The translations under genes were made by a program, and so were the position numbers. A stretch of DNA of 64,000 nt from Beroe forskalii. Taxonomy: Eukaryota > Ctenophora > Nuda > Beroida > Beroidae. Below, piece after piece: positions 1-14,860 of this stretch. Under the pieces are notes generated by a model. The model saw only the letters and a program-made list of their open reading frames with translations, did no database searches and had not been told where the DNA came from. Location of the stretch: contig WFMF01000212.1 in assembly GCA_011033025.1 (NCBI GenBank), positions 62,001-126,000 on the forward strand. Reading direction: 5' to 3'. Each line of letters begins with the position of its first letter. The first letter of the stretch is position 1.

Positions 1-81
1 CTCGCTTAATTATTATCGCGCCAGATGAATCGATGGATTATACATTGAATAACGTCATCAATTGATCATTTTACATCGCTT

Positions 82-221
82 AGCCTGGTGAACTCAGGGA
101 ATGTCCTTTACTGAACGGCATGTTAAACAAGGAACTGAAGCTGAGAGGTTCCGTTCAGTCCTAACAGCTATTGTGTCAAGTGTTGGTTTATACAAATTGT
201 GTTTCTCAACACAGACCCAGA
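82..221. repeat. Interspersed repeat, copy 1 of 2 (about 140 bp)
   Basis: This stretch matches 11105-11242 in the same orientation with scattered mismatches. Shared blocks include GAACGGCATGTTAAACAAGG and AGCTATTGTGTCAA. An internal CTGAACGG...CCGTTCAG pair could fold. It lies in the CSL intron after the last visible exon. No terminal repeats or target duplication were found, so the class is unknown. Confidence 0.75.
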
Positions 222-250
222 TTATCAACCAAACTGTGTTCGCCACATAC

Positions 251-2958
<2,708 letters not shown>

Positions 2959-5089
2959 CTAGATCATATGAACTGATATACAGATAGGAACGGATCAAAG
3001 CACAGCACTTTTTCTATTGTGGTTTGTAGATTAAAATGCCCAGAAACAATCATAAAACACCAATTTGCACGGGTTTGCAATTCAACGAAGAAACACAAGG
3101 GTAAGTTAACGGAAAAACGCATGGAAAACACAGGAACAAATACAATTGATCTAATTATATCGAGCTGGGAAACAATACGATCCTCGAATTATGTTATAAC
3201 TTGAATTTTATAAATACTTTTAAATCATCTCCATTTTGCACGGAAACATTGTAAAATTAATTATTCTGCGCTGCATATTATTATACGGGCAAAATGCCAA
3301 TAAAACTATATGGAGGACATGTTTTGATGCAATCAGCGGCGTTGACGTGTACATAACGCATTGAATAGGAAGGCAAATGATGTCACACGCGGTATAAATA
3401 GTAAATAGCGTAGCGGATTTTTCATGTTTGGAATATCTCAAAATTATAGGGGTGATTCAGTGGTTTCAGTGATTTTGAAGCCAGAATTTTCAAACCATGG
3501 CAATTGGCATGTTCTAAACATGGCAACTGGCATGTTTGGTATCCTCACGCATGCCCAAAAATGTAGGAAATTCTTCCGTAACACTGTCAAATGTTACCAA
3601 ACACTGTCAAATAAAAAACAACAATCGAAAGGTTCAGAAGCTCTGCGCCAATTCAAATGATGATAAAACACTAATGGCGGAAACAAACAGTACCGCGATG
3701 TGATCTGCATTACAGAAACAAGAAGGTGAGAAAAGAGGAAATTGTGAGATTGGTAATCTAAGCTTGATTTCACTGCCAAAGAGACACTAAGAAAAGTCTG
3801 AAACCATCGAAATGTTTTAAATGTATGGGCAAACACGAGGGCTGTATAACGTACGTTTTAACTGAAATCTGAGACCGTATTGTGATTTTTGTTCAATTTT
3901 CATCACTGGATTTAAATATGAATTCTGATGATTACGTGGGTACATCATGAGCAACTAACGTCACTAATTCATCACTTATGATTGTAATTTATTCAAGCAC
4001 GGCCTTTTGACAATGTCGTGGTCACACCCAAATTGGCTTTATTTATTGACAATTTTTTAATCCTGGAAACGAAAGTTGCAAAACCGTACTAAAGTTTGAA
4101 ATGACATAATGGACATAATATATAATGTACCGTTTATAAATAACATCAGGAAGGATTTATAACAAGCTAATTGCGATTGAATTACCAATGGCCCCGGAAC
4201 AATAGTCGTCCATGATCACGGCAGGTGGTTACCACTTTATCAATACTTGATGGGATGTAATTCAGATCGAGAACATGCTGTTCTTGGCGTATTAAAATTG
4301 AAAATCAATCCAAGGGATACAAGGGTAGTATTTTAATGAATTGAGGACATGCTATTCTTGGAATGTCCAAATTGAAAATCTAATCTTAAATAATTGTTTT
4401 CGAATACAATATATAGTCCAGTAGAGTGTTAGGTTAAAGTTTAAATAACACATCCCACGATGCTTTCCTAATTAGGGATAAACTGAGTTGAAATAAGGAC
4501 AGGGGGAAGCTAAAATCAGGTGTGCAAATCAATAATAAACCATCCATTTCAGATTTATATTGATCTGTAAATATTAGTGGCCAAGGAGAGCACGGTTTCG
4601 AGCTAAAATCAGGTGTGAAAATTAATATAGAACAAGAGTACTGGGATTTCATCCAGGTGAATTAGTGTAAGGAATTCATCTTACAAATTATAAACCATAA
4701 AAGTTAAAATATATCTGAGGGTAAACCCATCTGAGAATATTTGAAAGAAAAATGCGATATAAATGTCACGTGCACGATTGTAACCTCTATAAACAGCATT
4801 CTTGTGAGGTAAATTCATGTTAAATTCTAATTAGGACTTGTGAGTTTTAAATCTTCATTGTTTGAAACTCATGATGGATCTTTCTTAAAATGTAGCGCAT
4901 TATAATATACCATTCAATTTTATCATATCTGACAATGACAGAAAGAAATATCCCATTGTCAGCTCTAGTGTATGCACCACAGACATACAAAGGACTACAT
5001 CATATTATGTTTCTTTGTTTACTCCAAAGATTCAGTAGCTATCACTCCAAGTATATACGATAAAACATCAATAGCCAAATAGGGCTAAA
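2959..5089. other. Intergenic, no gene recognised
   Basis: This AT-rich stretch lies upstream of CSL and presumably holds its promoter. A short internal echo (CATGGCAAYTGGCATGTT-like) occurs near 3495-3535, and AGCTAAAATCAGGTGTG occurs twice near 4508-4620. Open frames here are short and have no recognisable motif. Confidence 0.6.
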
Positions 5090-6790
5090 ATCGGTGGGTT
5101 GTCTTAATGTTGCTGAAAAATGGTTAAAAATCCTGCAATTGACCTCAAAGTAAGGTTATTATGACTCTCAAATGATTAGTGCAGATAGTGTTGTAAAAGT
5201 AAATGGTTAAAATTCATTCCAAATGGTTTTGGTGGTTTAAAGTAGAAAAGTCACATTTAACCACTTTCTGAAATTCGTTTTTTGGCTGAAAATGGTCTCA
5301 GAAGCTGGTATAAGCCTTCATTTTAGTTTTTCATTGAAATTTTGGCTAAATTGTTGCCATAAATGTGGTTAAAATAAACATTGGTAAAATAGCTTATAAT
5401 CTGTAATCATCAAAATAGTGGTTAATAATGGCCTGTAGGAATTGGAAACTGTCATACACATATTTTGATGATAGCAACTGCATATATAATATGAAAAATA
5501 TGCACTTTGTTGATTTTTGGTGGTTAAATAGATCAAAAAAGGCATTTTTAACCTAAATTTGGGGATTTTAACCACTAAATTGGCACCTTTTTGTCCTGAA
5601 TTTGAGAGGAGAATGTTCTCTAAGGTGTTAAAGTATATGCAATCAAATTTATATCATTCTGAATATTTTGGGTGCTGAAAGGGTGGTTAAAAGGACATTA
5701 TCCAGAAATGGCCATTTTAAGCAAAAATGCTGTTTTTGGGCCATAAAGTGGTTAAATTGAACTTTTTGATGGTTAATTCCAATTCAGAAAAGATACCATT
5801 AAGATAAACTACCAAACTGAATTTGAGCCAATTATAACTTTGCGTTGTGGAGTTATGTGGTTAAAACTTCAAAACCAGTTGTCCGACTAGCCTAAAAATA
5901 AAGGTTATCGTTAACCACCACCAAGACTACATCAGATACAGAAAATTTATTGGTGATGGGAATTTCTGGCATTATTGGCAGACCATATACAACAAAAATT
6001 TTGATAGTCTATGTTGTAGTCTATTTTGATGGTCTATGTTGTAGTTGTTATTGCGGTTAAACGATTTCAGTGGACGACAAGTCGAAAAAAATGTTTGGGG
6101 CCCAATTGGTGGTTAAATTTGATTTTAACCATTTGAAACCCATTGCATATGATTTTCGCAATGGAGTTCTAACACAATATGTTGGCTCTAGGGAATTAGT
6201 CTTTGCGTTGCTGAGTTATGTGGTTAAAACCACCTTGCCGCGCCCATTGTCACTTATCGTTAACCACCACCGACATTTTTGAGGTAGAAATGTAGGACCT
6301 TCACCAAAACTATTTCGCAATGGGGCTCCACATAACCACCAAGTCTCAGAACTCTTCCTCCTTTTTTTTCAGCCGTGGTGGTGAAATAACCACCTTGGCA
6401 CAGGCGCTGCTGTCTTGTGGAAACCCGGCAACCTTCACCACCGCCGAGCCAACATGAGGTAAATTTTCAAGCCCCATTGGATTAAGTCATACTACATCTC
6501 ATCTTTCTGCTGGACTTGGTTTCAGATCTCAGAGATTTATACTTTTCTCAATATTTGCCGCTCTTTGTGGTTAATTGGAGTACTTGTCCCCTAAAATTGC
6601 CAATTTTGGCCTTTTTTCACCACTTTTGGCCCCTGGTTCTCACCAGAAGGCTTTGGAAGGATCAAATTTATGCTTGGTCGACAGCTCAATGCCTTCTGGA
6701 TGTGGTGTAACTGGTTTCAATTATGAATTCACTGTGGCCATAGCAGTGGTTAAATGTGAGCTAGTTGGAATTGTAACCTTAATCCAACTA
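5090..6790. repeat. GTGGTTAA-rich degenerate repeat block
   Basis: The octamer GTGGTTAA or its complement TTAACCAC, with one-base variants, recurs about twenty times over 1.7 kb, for example near 5119, 5203, 5368, 5522, 5684, 5751, 5858, 5912, 6054, 6112, 6220, 6258, 6567 and 6745. The spacing is irregular (about 15-150 bp). It could be an old minisatellite or the remains of a transposon with internal motif arrays. No coding frame is convincing. Confidence 0.55.
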
Positions 6791-6979
6791 TTGATGAATA
6801 TATGATGCAAAGCATACTGTGCAAACAAATGTTACATCACGACATGAGGCAAAAAACTTGACTTTGAGTACACACATAACATATTGTTCGGATAGCGGAA
6901 TTCGGCATAAAAATGAGGGGTAAAGTACGAACCCTGATATCCATATATCCTACAATCCATATCCTAGATATACTTATAC

Positions 6980-7690
6980 TTTTAGGCAAGGTTGGCAATC
7001 ACGACGTCATCATGATGCAAAGTAATGAATAAATCCGATATTCAGGACTCGAATGACGTATTTCTAGTAGGTACTGAATTGTTTTATAAGCCACTAACAA
7101 AAGCAATTAATAAGCGACAAAACTATCAGAAATTAATTAATAATGGTGGATTGAATGAGAAAGGGAATACGAAAAACAAATGAAAGTAAGAGTAAATTAG
7201 GAGACAGTTTGTCGGCACCAGACTGGTGCCAGTAAATATATACTTTTACTTTTACTTTTAGGCAAGATTGGAGATCACTACGTCATCATGATTCATGATG
7301 CAAAGTGATCAATAAATAAATAATGGATTTATTCCTATATTCAGGAAGTATCGAATGACGTATTTCCACTGAATCATTTTATTAGCCACTAAGATAAGTG
7401 ACTTATTAAGTAATCAGCGACAAAACTATCTGGAGATTAATTAACGGTGGATTCAATGAACTGAAAAACTCCAAAATGTGCTGTGACTAAAGAAACATGT
7501 CCATTTCTACTAAAGAATCAGCGACAAAACTATCTGGAGATTATAAATTAATCCCATTAATTGAAGGTGGATTGAATGAAAAAGGGAATAAGAAAAGCAA
7601 ATGAAAGTAAAAGTAAATTAGGAGACAGTTTGTCAGCACCACACTGGTGCCAGTAAATATATACTTTGACTGTATTGTTGACGAGAAATG
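6980..7690. repeat. Degenerate local tandem repeat, about 2.5 units
   Basis: Blocks such as GGCAAGRTTGG, ACGTCATCATGATGCAAAGT, GACAAAACTATC and GGAGACAGTTTGTC recur in the same order from about 6985, again from about 7260, and partly from about 7505. The unit is near 270 bp with deletions in later copies. No protein is evident. Confidence 0.7.
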
Positions 7691-9866
7691 ACAGCATTTT
7701 CTCACGCGACTGATTATATCACCAATTGGAATGAATGTAACCCTTATGCAAGTTATATCATACATTTTTTGTTACTTAAGGCTAGGTAAATAAGCAGTTC
7801 AACGTCAGAAATCAAGTATTTTTGGGGCTCCTTCTTCGCCCCACCCCAGGCCCAACTCACTAACACTTCCAATTGACAAATATAAGCAGTTCACAACACT
7901 TCCAATTGAGGAGGGTTTCTCTTGTCAATTCATAACCCTGATCCCTGATAATGACGTCACTGTATATCCAGTACACAGAGTTTATGCAATGACTGCAACA
8001 CGAAGCCTGATACATACACTGACATTCACGTAGTAATGTCAATAGTAATGTCAAGTGGAAGAAGTTAAAGCCATGTATATGATGAAGGTTAAACCCATGC
8101 ACACTCACACATATATAAAGCAAACGGTTGTTGTGACGTAATCATCTAGATTTGAAGGATTCTAGTGGTCACGTATAACGTGGAGTCGCCTGATTGAGTC
8201 TCTAATTCAGTTATACATGTACAATGTACATTCTCCAAGACATGCACGTATGTTATTGAAACGCAGGGTTATATTTCCTTGGGTCTTAAAAGACTCGCAA
8301 GAAAGGTGCTCTGTATGTCCCTCTTAGGCTTTAGCCCTTGGATGGCACCATGACCGTCTGTTTGTGAACATGGCCTGCTGTCGAGGGTCGGTCAGAGGAT
8401 TGTTACCTGGCACTGGTATTCTACCTGAATACGCCCTATATATTGCAACATAGCACAGGTTGCATTAAAATTGAACACCACACATAGAACATCATCAATA
8501 TGATCAACCGACCTTTTTAAGTTTTTAAGGCAAACTTACCATCTTAAAACATGAAACTGACGTCATCAACTGACCATCTTAATATGGAGCATGGTAGCAC
8601 TCCATACAATGTACAGTGTATACTGTACATTGTAAGTATGTATTATCATGCATAGGAATACGCTGTGTGTATAACAGAAAGTGATTAAAATGGTGTATTT
8701 AACGTATTGACGAGGGAGAGAGAAGGGTCATGAATTATGTATGCTTTTAAATCCATGGGATCATGAGGTTTGATGGAAGATCCATCTTCAAGTTTATATG
8801 TCTAGTAATTATGTCTAATTCTCTTTTTTTGATTGAGCTCATTAAAAACACTTGTGTCGCATGTATTGAAGTTGAACTATCAAAGTATATTGCATTTTTT
8901 CTAAAAACAAGTGATGTCAGTGCATACGAACAGATCTAAAGACTATAGAACTGTACTCCTACCATTGGTCCGAGATGAATTATCATTGTCCATCCCCTGA
9001 TAGTTGATACAGAACATTACAATGGCGATTTCGAATGCGGAAACTATGCAGTATGCACGAGTCTACATTCAAAGTGAGTACGCCCACAATATCAGTGTTC
9101 TAATCGTGCGTTTCTATCGAATATCGATCCCCTAATTCTAATTCATCGGAGTTCATGGATATATACATGATATATTAAATTCATTTATTACAAGGAGATA
9201 TTAAAGGAATGTTTTCATGGGGATTCTGATTCTTATATTGGTCCATCTTGGAGAAATATCTAAATAGAGAAATATCTAACTATAAACTTTCTCCACCAAT
9301 GAACCATTCATTCCACGCATGATAAGTGGATACTATGTAACTTCTCTTCTAATCTCCAGTAGGGAGAATAACTGATCATGATAATTTATATAATTAATGG
9401 TTATGTCTCCTATTTGAGTATTTGATATATTGCAAACAAGGCCACGTATTAATAGATCTTAAAAGTAGAGTGATACAATTCCTAGAAACGAATATCATAA
9501 TAGATGTCGGAATTCAATTTAGGATTATAACATGAGTTGGACTGCTCACAAAAATAGGCCATTTTCATCCGGGTCTATGCTTCTAAATGCAATAAATAAA
9601 GCCTGAATATCAGAGACTTTCTGGAAGGTAACTGTAATGCGTGCAATATGGACTAAAAAGAACTTATCTGGCACGATGCATTCTAAGTGATCCTAAGTTC
9701 ACATCATGTGTGCCATACATTCAGCCAATAAGCGCACAGGATTTGAGGGATACTGCACACTGATTGGGTGATAAAATATAATTGATTCTTTGATCACAGA
9801 CATATCTCCAAACATTCTTTCAAGGTTCTAGTGACATTAATTTCCATTTAATTTGCTCTCGTTTCC
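7691..9866. other. Intergenic, no gene recognised
   Basis: Mostly AT-rich unique sequence. A perfect 12-bp inverted repeat (ACAATGTACAGT / ACTGTACATTGT, loop GTAT) lies at 8606-8633. No splice-bounded coding stretch was found before the cystatin start. The segment just before 9867 should contain that gene's promoter, but no clear TATA box was seen. Confidence 0.5.
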
Positions 9867-12539
9867 ATGGAGGGTTTGGTAGTTTTTCTGATAGGTATTC
9901 TAGCGGTTCCCATCTTCTGTAATGTTGACACCTTGGACCAGATTTCAGAAGAAAAGTGCAAAGTTCTCGACGAACAACTGGAAACTTGCATCGCTAGTGG
10001 TTATTTCCTGCTTTGTTTTTCATGTTTTTAATGAAATTATCGAAAGTGGCATACATGCCCCTTTTGTACTTTTGTAGTCCAAGAATGATTATTAAGTCAT
10101 CATTGAAAATCCCCCAACACCTTTGACTATTTCGTCAGGCTACAAGGTAAAATGGAAGCGTAATATAAATGCAATGATTAATTCATTGTTCATCATTTCC
10201 TCAGGCTACAACGTAAATGTAAGAATAGTATGAATGACGTGATAATTCTTCATTATTTCGTCAGGTTACAAGGCGAAATGGATAAAATGTGCGGCCCGCC
10301 TCTACGCCCGGGAATACTTCGAAGACCTTGACCTGGAGATAACCAGTCAGAACGCGCACCAAGTCAACCAGAAGAAGGGCAGGGCCTCCGTTGGCGAGTT
10401 GAACAAGCCCTACGTACAGGTTGGGTTTTAGGTAATTCAGCAATCTGCCGATGCAAACTTGGGGCATCGGTTTTTATTTTAAAGATAGCGCAGACTAAAT
10501 CTAAGATCCTCCATCAAAAATAGAAAAAGTCTTCAGTTTTCGTCTTTTTGAGACAAATCTGAGAATCATGCAAAAATAGAAATATGCCGGCCAGGATGTC
10601 ACCATCTCCAGCGCCCCCGAAAAGAAAAACATTATGTCCAGGTCGGAAATGGTCGTAGACGGTCAGACAGTCGGAGACTGAGGGATGGGCCAAAAGGAAG
10701 GGCAGCTCAAAGAAAAGGAATAAGAGATCCGAAGCAGTGGGGAGTCTGTACGTTATGCCGGAGAAGGAGAAGAAGCAATGCCGGACTATCGAGAAAAGGA
10801 TAAAGAATTATTGCGAAGATTTCACAAAATACTCATGTGTTGTGCTAAAGAAGTCGCTAAAAGGAATTAAACGGGAGGTGTTTTGGGGCGAACTGGTTAT
10901 ACATGGTAAATTACGATGATTTTAGTTGGGCAGCAAATTAGGAAAGCAGTTATGGACTTGAATTTGATTTCTTCGTATTAGACACAAGTCCTTAGAATTG
11001 ACACGTGTTGGCATCAAATGTCAAACGTAAATATCATGATCATCCTTATGGCAGCTTATAAATCCATTTGTCACTGCTCACTATGGTTGTTCGGGTAGAA
11101 ACCAAGCCTGGTAAGCTCAGTGAAGGTCCTTGCTGAACGGCATGTTAAACAAGGAACTGAAGCTGAGAGGCTCCGTTCAGTTCGAGCAGCTATTGTGTCA
11201 ACTGTTGTTATATAAAAAGTGTATTTCTCAACACAACCCCAGATGTCAATTAATGAATGTCAATCATTAATTGCACTCGGCTAACGCCTCGTGCCAATTA
11301 GTTTACGAATCCACAAACAGTTTCACATCGGTGATTAATTGCTTCTAAGCTTCTCCTCGTGCAATTAATGCAACAGTATTATATACGCCGTTAGATTGTC
11401 GTAAATGATTACACAAATATTTCGCCCCATCAGCTTCCGGTGGACACCATCTGGCGAGCATTGAAGACGAGCTAGTTCCCCAGGCTATAAAGCATTGCTT
11501 GAAGGAGTTTAGACAGCGAGCCTACTCCTCAGGGAACATGAAACGAGGCAGTACAATTATCATAGGCGAGGTGGAGGAAGTCTCACATAAGGTGAGTAAC
11601 AGGTCCGCCTTGACAACACCTTGTCTCCTTGACAACACCTCACTTATAATAGGGGAGGTGGAGGAAGTCTCACATAAGGTGAGTAACAGGTCCGCCTTGA
11701 CAACACCGTGTCTCCATGATGACACCCACTGGTCTTGATTTTGTCATGACAAAAGTCACTAAATATTAGCTACTTCCAAGGGGCCTATGATGTCTTATTC
11801 TAACCTTTCTGCATATAACAATGTATCATGTTGTTCAGTTGGTTGCCGGAACTAACTTCTTCATAACAATTAACATTGGGATAACGAGCGATCCTACTTG
11901 CAAAGCAAACGAAGTTGACGGATTTGTTACTTACAAGAAGTGTGGCGACCTTGAAAACGTGAGTTATATTTCTGCTGCATCAGATAAGAAATTCAGACTG
12001 TCGAACTCGGTCTATACGCCACGCGCGAGAAATAGATGGTTCAACGTAACCAACTTACTACATTGAGCTATGATAATGACGTCATCCTACCCGCCTATTT
12101 CTCGAACTCGGTCTAATATGTAGAACCTAACACCTGCCGAGCAGATTGTAACGCCCTCGCACTGTCCGGGCATAACGTGCACTGAGCACTGTGCAGGGCT
12201 TTAAGGGGTCATTCACATATTACGTAATCATCTAGGGGGAGGGGGGTTTCCAAATGATTACGTTACATGTTATTGTAACAAATACAACTACTGTAAACTT
12301 GATTAAGAGGGGGAGGGGGGAAATCGGCCAAACATTGATTACGTAATATGTGAACGACCCCTAAGAGCTGTGAGAAGGTGCACTGAATGACCGTATAATT
12401 TCAGCTGGGGAAGGCTAACATGGGCGTGGTTTGGCAGGGCTGGATGGAGGAACAGTGGAGGTGGTATACCTTCGAGGACGTAGAGGGGCCGCCTCTCAAG
12501 GAGAAATACTGGGACCTTCCTTACGATCCATTCTTTTGA
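9867..12539 (+). CDS. Secreted cystatin-like cysteine protease inhibitor with two alternative second exons
   Basis: Exon 1 (9867-9999, or ending at 9996) encodes a signal peptide, MEGLVVFLIGILAVPIF, and a short Cys-bearing linker ending in phase 1. Exon 3 is 11839-11958 (starts LVAGTNFF) and exon 4 is 12405-12539 (VVWQGWM..., stop TGA). Two candidate second exons, 10265-10419 and 11434-11591, both run from phase 1 to phase 0, so either one, but not both, keeps the frame (about 180 residues). The split directly before (I/L)VAG and the second split before the Trp loop match the classic cystatin exon plan. Cystatins wedge the N-terminal Gly, the QxVxG loop and the Pro-Trp loop into papain-type proteases. 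Here the Trp loop reads VW rather than PW. The exon 1 donor (GTTATT or GTGGTT) is weak. Confidence 0.85.
10122..10280 (+). repeat. Triplicated 3' splice site before cystatin exon 2a
   Basis: The motif TTTCGTCAGGCTACAAGG occurs at about 10130, in variant form (TTTCCTCAGGCTACAACG) at about 10197, and as the real exon start (TTTCGTCAGGTTACAAGG) at about 10257, a period of roughly 64-67 bp. In the two upstream copies the exon start is followed after eight bases by GTAAAA or GTAAAT, so each looks like a potential 8-nt microexon. Confidence 0.8.
10265..10419 (+). CDS. Cystatin alternative exon 2a
   Basis: Bounded by TCGTCAG and CAG/GTTGGG. It encodes GYKAKWIKCAARLYAREYF and ends NKPYVQ, so splicing to exon 3 creates a canonical Q-L-V-A-G inhibitory loop. 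Its tail (N.KKG....GEL) resembles exon 2b (N.KRG....GEV), suggesting an ancient exon duplication. If the exon is read through its donor, a TAG follows after three codons. Whether it is used as a mutually exclusive exon or belongs to a separate short transcript cannot be told without RNA. Confidence 0.65.
11105..11242. repeat. Interspersed repeat, copy 2 of 2 (about 140 bp)
   Basis: Second copy of the family seen at 82-221, here inside a cystatin intron between the two alternative second exons. It has the same CTGAACGG...CCGTTCAG pair. The class is unknown. Confidence 0.75.
11434..11591 (+). CDS. Cystatin alternative exon 2b
   Basis: Bounded by CCCCATCAG and AAG/GTGAGT. It encodes ASGGHHLASIEDELVPQAIK, with the Gly-Gly typical of the cystatin N-terminal trunk, then the helix segment HCLKEFRQRAY, and ends GEVEEVSHK. 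Joined to exon 3 the loop reads K-L-V-A-G, lacking the usual Gln. This is the more cystatin-like of the two exons overall. Its donor end is duplicated downstream (next entry). Confidence 0.75.
11560..11720 (+). repeat. 87-bp in-frame tandem duplication across cystatin exon 2b donor
   Basis: The block GAGGTGGAGGAAGTCTCACA, AAG/GTGAGT and following bases (GTCCGCCTTGACAACACC) occurs twice, with donors at 11592 and 11679, exactly 87 bp apart. The intervening sequence is open in the exon frame, so use of the second donor would add 29 residues and repeat the IIGEVEEVSHK segment. Confidence 0.85.
12028..12104 (+). mobile_element. Short MITE-like repeat carrying TGACGTCA, copy 2
   Basis: Same family as 2778-2853, in cystatin intron 3. 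A 14-bp direct repeat, TCGAACTCGGTCTA, flanks it (12001-12014 and 12102-12115), which may be a target duplication or a local duplication. Confidence 0.7.
12205..12361. mobile_element. 157-bp MITE with TAA target duplication, PIF/Harbinger-like
   Basis: The ends are inverted repeats of about 25 bp: GGGGTCATTCACATATTACG on the left and, on the other strand at the right, GGGGTCGTTCACATATTACG, each continuing TAATCA. The flanks are TAA on both sides (12202-12204 and 12362-12364). A three-base TWA target and GGG ends suit PIF/Harbinger derivatives, which is inference. It holds two G-rich tracts and lies in cystatin intron 3. Confidence 0.8.
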
Positions 12540-13439
12540 TTATTTTCAAAATTATATCGAGAGTGTAATGATGGTTTTCTTTTAAATTACTTTTTATAGA
12601 CATTATTTGAACCCTTTTGCACTGATATACTTTGAAATTTGTCTGAAAATTGCGAATTTAATGCGATATGGAGCTACATTTATAGCCAAAGTTGTTAAAA
12701 TATAAATCAGAAAAAAATAACTTGTTGGGAAAATTTTGGGCATCGAAATTTAGGAGTACGAAAATACCCAGGGGACTTTTCAAAAATTCCCAAATTTTGT
12801 ACCTTTTATTAAAGATTTCTCGTAAGGTAGCGTTGGAATGAAATATGTTTAGCATTTTAATGTTATATATTCTTGATATAATTTGATTGTTTTATTCAAG
12901 ATTCATTGTTTTTAATTTCAAACAAGAATCACATCGCGATGAGTAAATAAAACTTCAAAGAGGAGCGCAGCCCAAACAAGACATTCCTTTTTCCGCAACA
13001 AGTTGGCGAGTTCTCGGACTTTGGTCGCACGTTTTTGGGTCAATTTTGGCTCAGCCCGTTCAAAACTGCTACAGGCACTTTGAATGTAGTCATGCGATCA
13101 CTCATAACATACTATGATCATGCGGCCGGCGGCGAAGTTATCGGCACAATACCTATACCCGTGGAGTTGAATGCTTTTTTCTGATCACGAAATAATCTCG
13201 AAAAAGCCTAAAATATTCTCAGAGCACAAGGCTCAAACGCAGAGCTACAAAATATAAATCCAACACAACTCCTGAAATAAATTTCTCACGCTGGTAGGAA
13301 CGGGACATGATACTTTTCAATGTAATATAACAAATTTATATATGTTCCCACATTGCTGAGAGCTCCAGAGAATGAGAATAATGAGAGATGTGCTAATTTG
13401 CCATTTAGCATGACCATTGTTTGAAGAACACAATGTTCC

Positions 13440-13540
13440 GTCACGTGTCACGTGCGTTGTCACGTGACGCACCACGTGCGTTGCTAGGCACTTGATTCGT
13501 GTAACGTCACGTGGTGGAGTTAAATGTCACGTGGGGCACA
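13440..13540. promoter_or_regulatory. CACGTG (E-box) cluster
   Basis: Six CACGTG palindromes, mostly as GTCACGTG, lie within about 100 bp. This hexamer is the binding site of bHLH-zip factors (Myc/Max, USF, clock-type). GTCACGTGA recurs near 15866, 15905, 17910, 17938, 17965, 18720, 18880 and 19930. Promoter function is inferred, and no transcript start is identified. Confidence 0.4.
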
Positions 13541-14579
13541 CGAGTAATTGGGGTAGAGAGTATCAGCGTAGGAGAGGGCACATTCTCTACGGCTAATTGG
13601 CGTGGGAAATCTGTAACTCAATAGTGTTTAAATATGTGTACTGTGCAGGATACTAGAAAATGTAACGGCGTGGTCGTATATAATTGCCGATGTAATGGTT
13701 AAAAGGACTAATTTGAAATCAGGATAACCATATTGTAGAACTAATATTTTCATGAATCTGAGTTATTGATGAGATGAGAATTCAAAACATGAAATTGAAA
13801 CATTTTACGGAAAACATTTGAAGTCGTAATCTAATTAAATGTAATTTAATTAATCTCAAAGGTCTCAATACTTAAAACATCTGCAATTGTATGTTCAAGC
13901 CCTTAGATGATAAAAATGATATAAAATGTTTCGAAAGATTCAAGCTGAAATATTTAAGAGTGTCTCACGGCAGTGGCCAACGACCTACAATGTACATTTC
14001 ATGTATAACATAATCAATGTATTCATTAAAAGTTTATTTACATTGAAGCTCCAGCATATTGCTAGTCACTTCTAGTGAGAGAAAAAGGCTGCATGTTACA
14101 AATTACGCGAGATTTCCCAGAAAAGGGTGAATTCCAGATCTCATGCATCAAAATAAACTTGCAAACTGTAGGTCACCAAGGCAACAGTTTCATGTTTGAT
14201 AATCACGGTATATAAAGCACTTGCAAAAACAGGGCAACGCTCAACGCTACGAACAACGCAACAATGTTTCAGAAACGAGCAACAGCCGCGACGATCGAGA
14301 AAAACTATATGACCGAGAAAAACTATATCTTACAACTTAAAATCTCTCGCTTTCTCATCGTATATATAGATACTCATATCATACACGCACACATATCAGA
14401 TATATAATAGCAGTCAGAGCTGAGAGAAAGACGCACACACACAAAATATACTCGACATGTCAGTATATGAGAGAGTTAGAGAGAGAGCGCACGTTAATTA
14501 AACCATGGGAATTCTTTGTATAACCGTGAGAAATATTCAGACGCTGCGAGAAGAGCGCAGCTAAATGGTAGGTTGCGTT

Positions 14580-14860
14580 ATAGCTGTTATTATGTGTGGG
14601 CGAGTGCACCACGTTGATTGGTCCGTTACATTTAGCTGGAGTGCTGTGATTGGACGGTTGTCCGGTAGGAGCTCTCTCATTGGCTAATTACGTGACGGCT
14701 TACAGTGAAGCACTCTCTCCCTTGCTCTGTATAGTGTGTGCAGCATTATATATACGTTAAATGTTCCGCTGCTGGGAGAGTACAAGCATTTTCATTGTAC
14801 GACGCTGCGTTTTCATTGGCTCATTGCCACGACGCTGCGTTTTCATTGGTTCGTTACCGC
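14580..14860 (+). promoter_or_regulatory. CCAAT-box-rich, TATA-containing promoter-like region
   Basis: ATTGG (CCAAT on the other strand) occurs five times within about 280 bp, with TTATATATACG at about 14747. The last two ATTGG motifs are in a 31-bp tandem duplication (CGACGCTGCGTTTTCATTGG). The composition is typical of a promoter, but no downstream coding exon was recognised. Confidence 0.3.
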
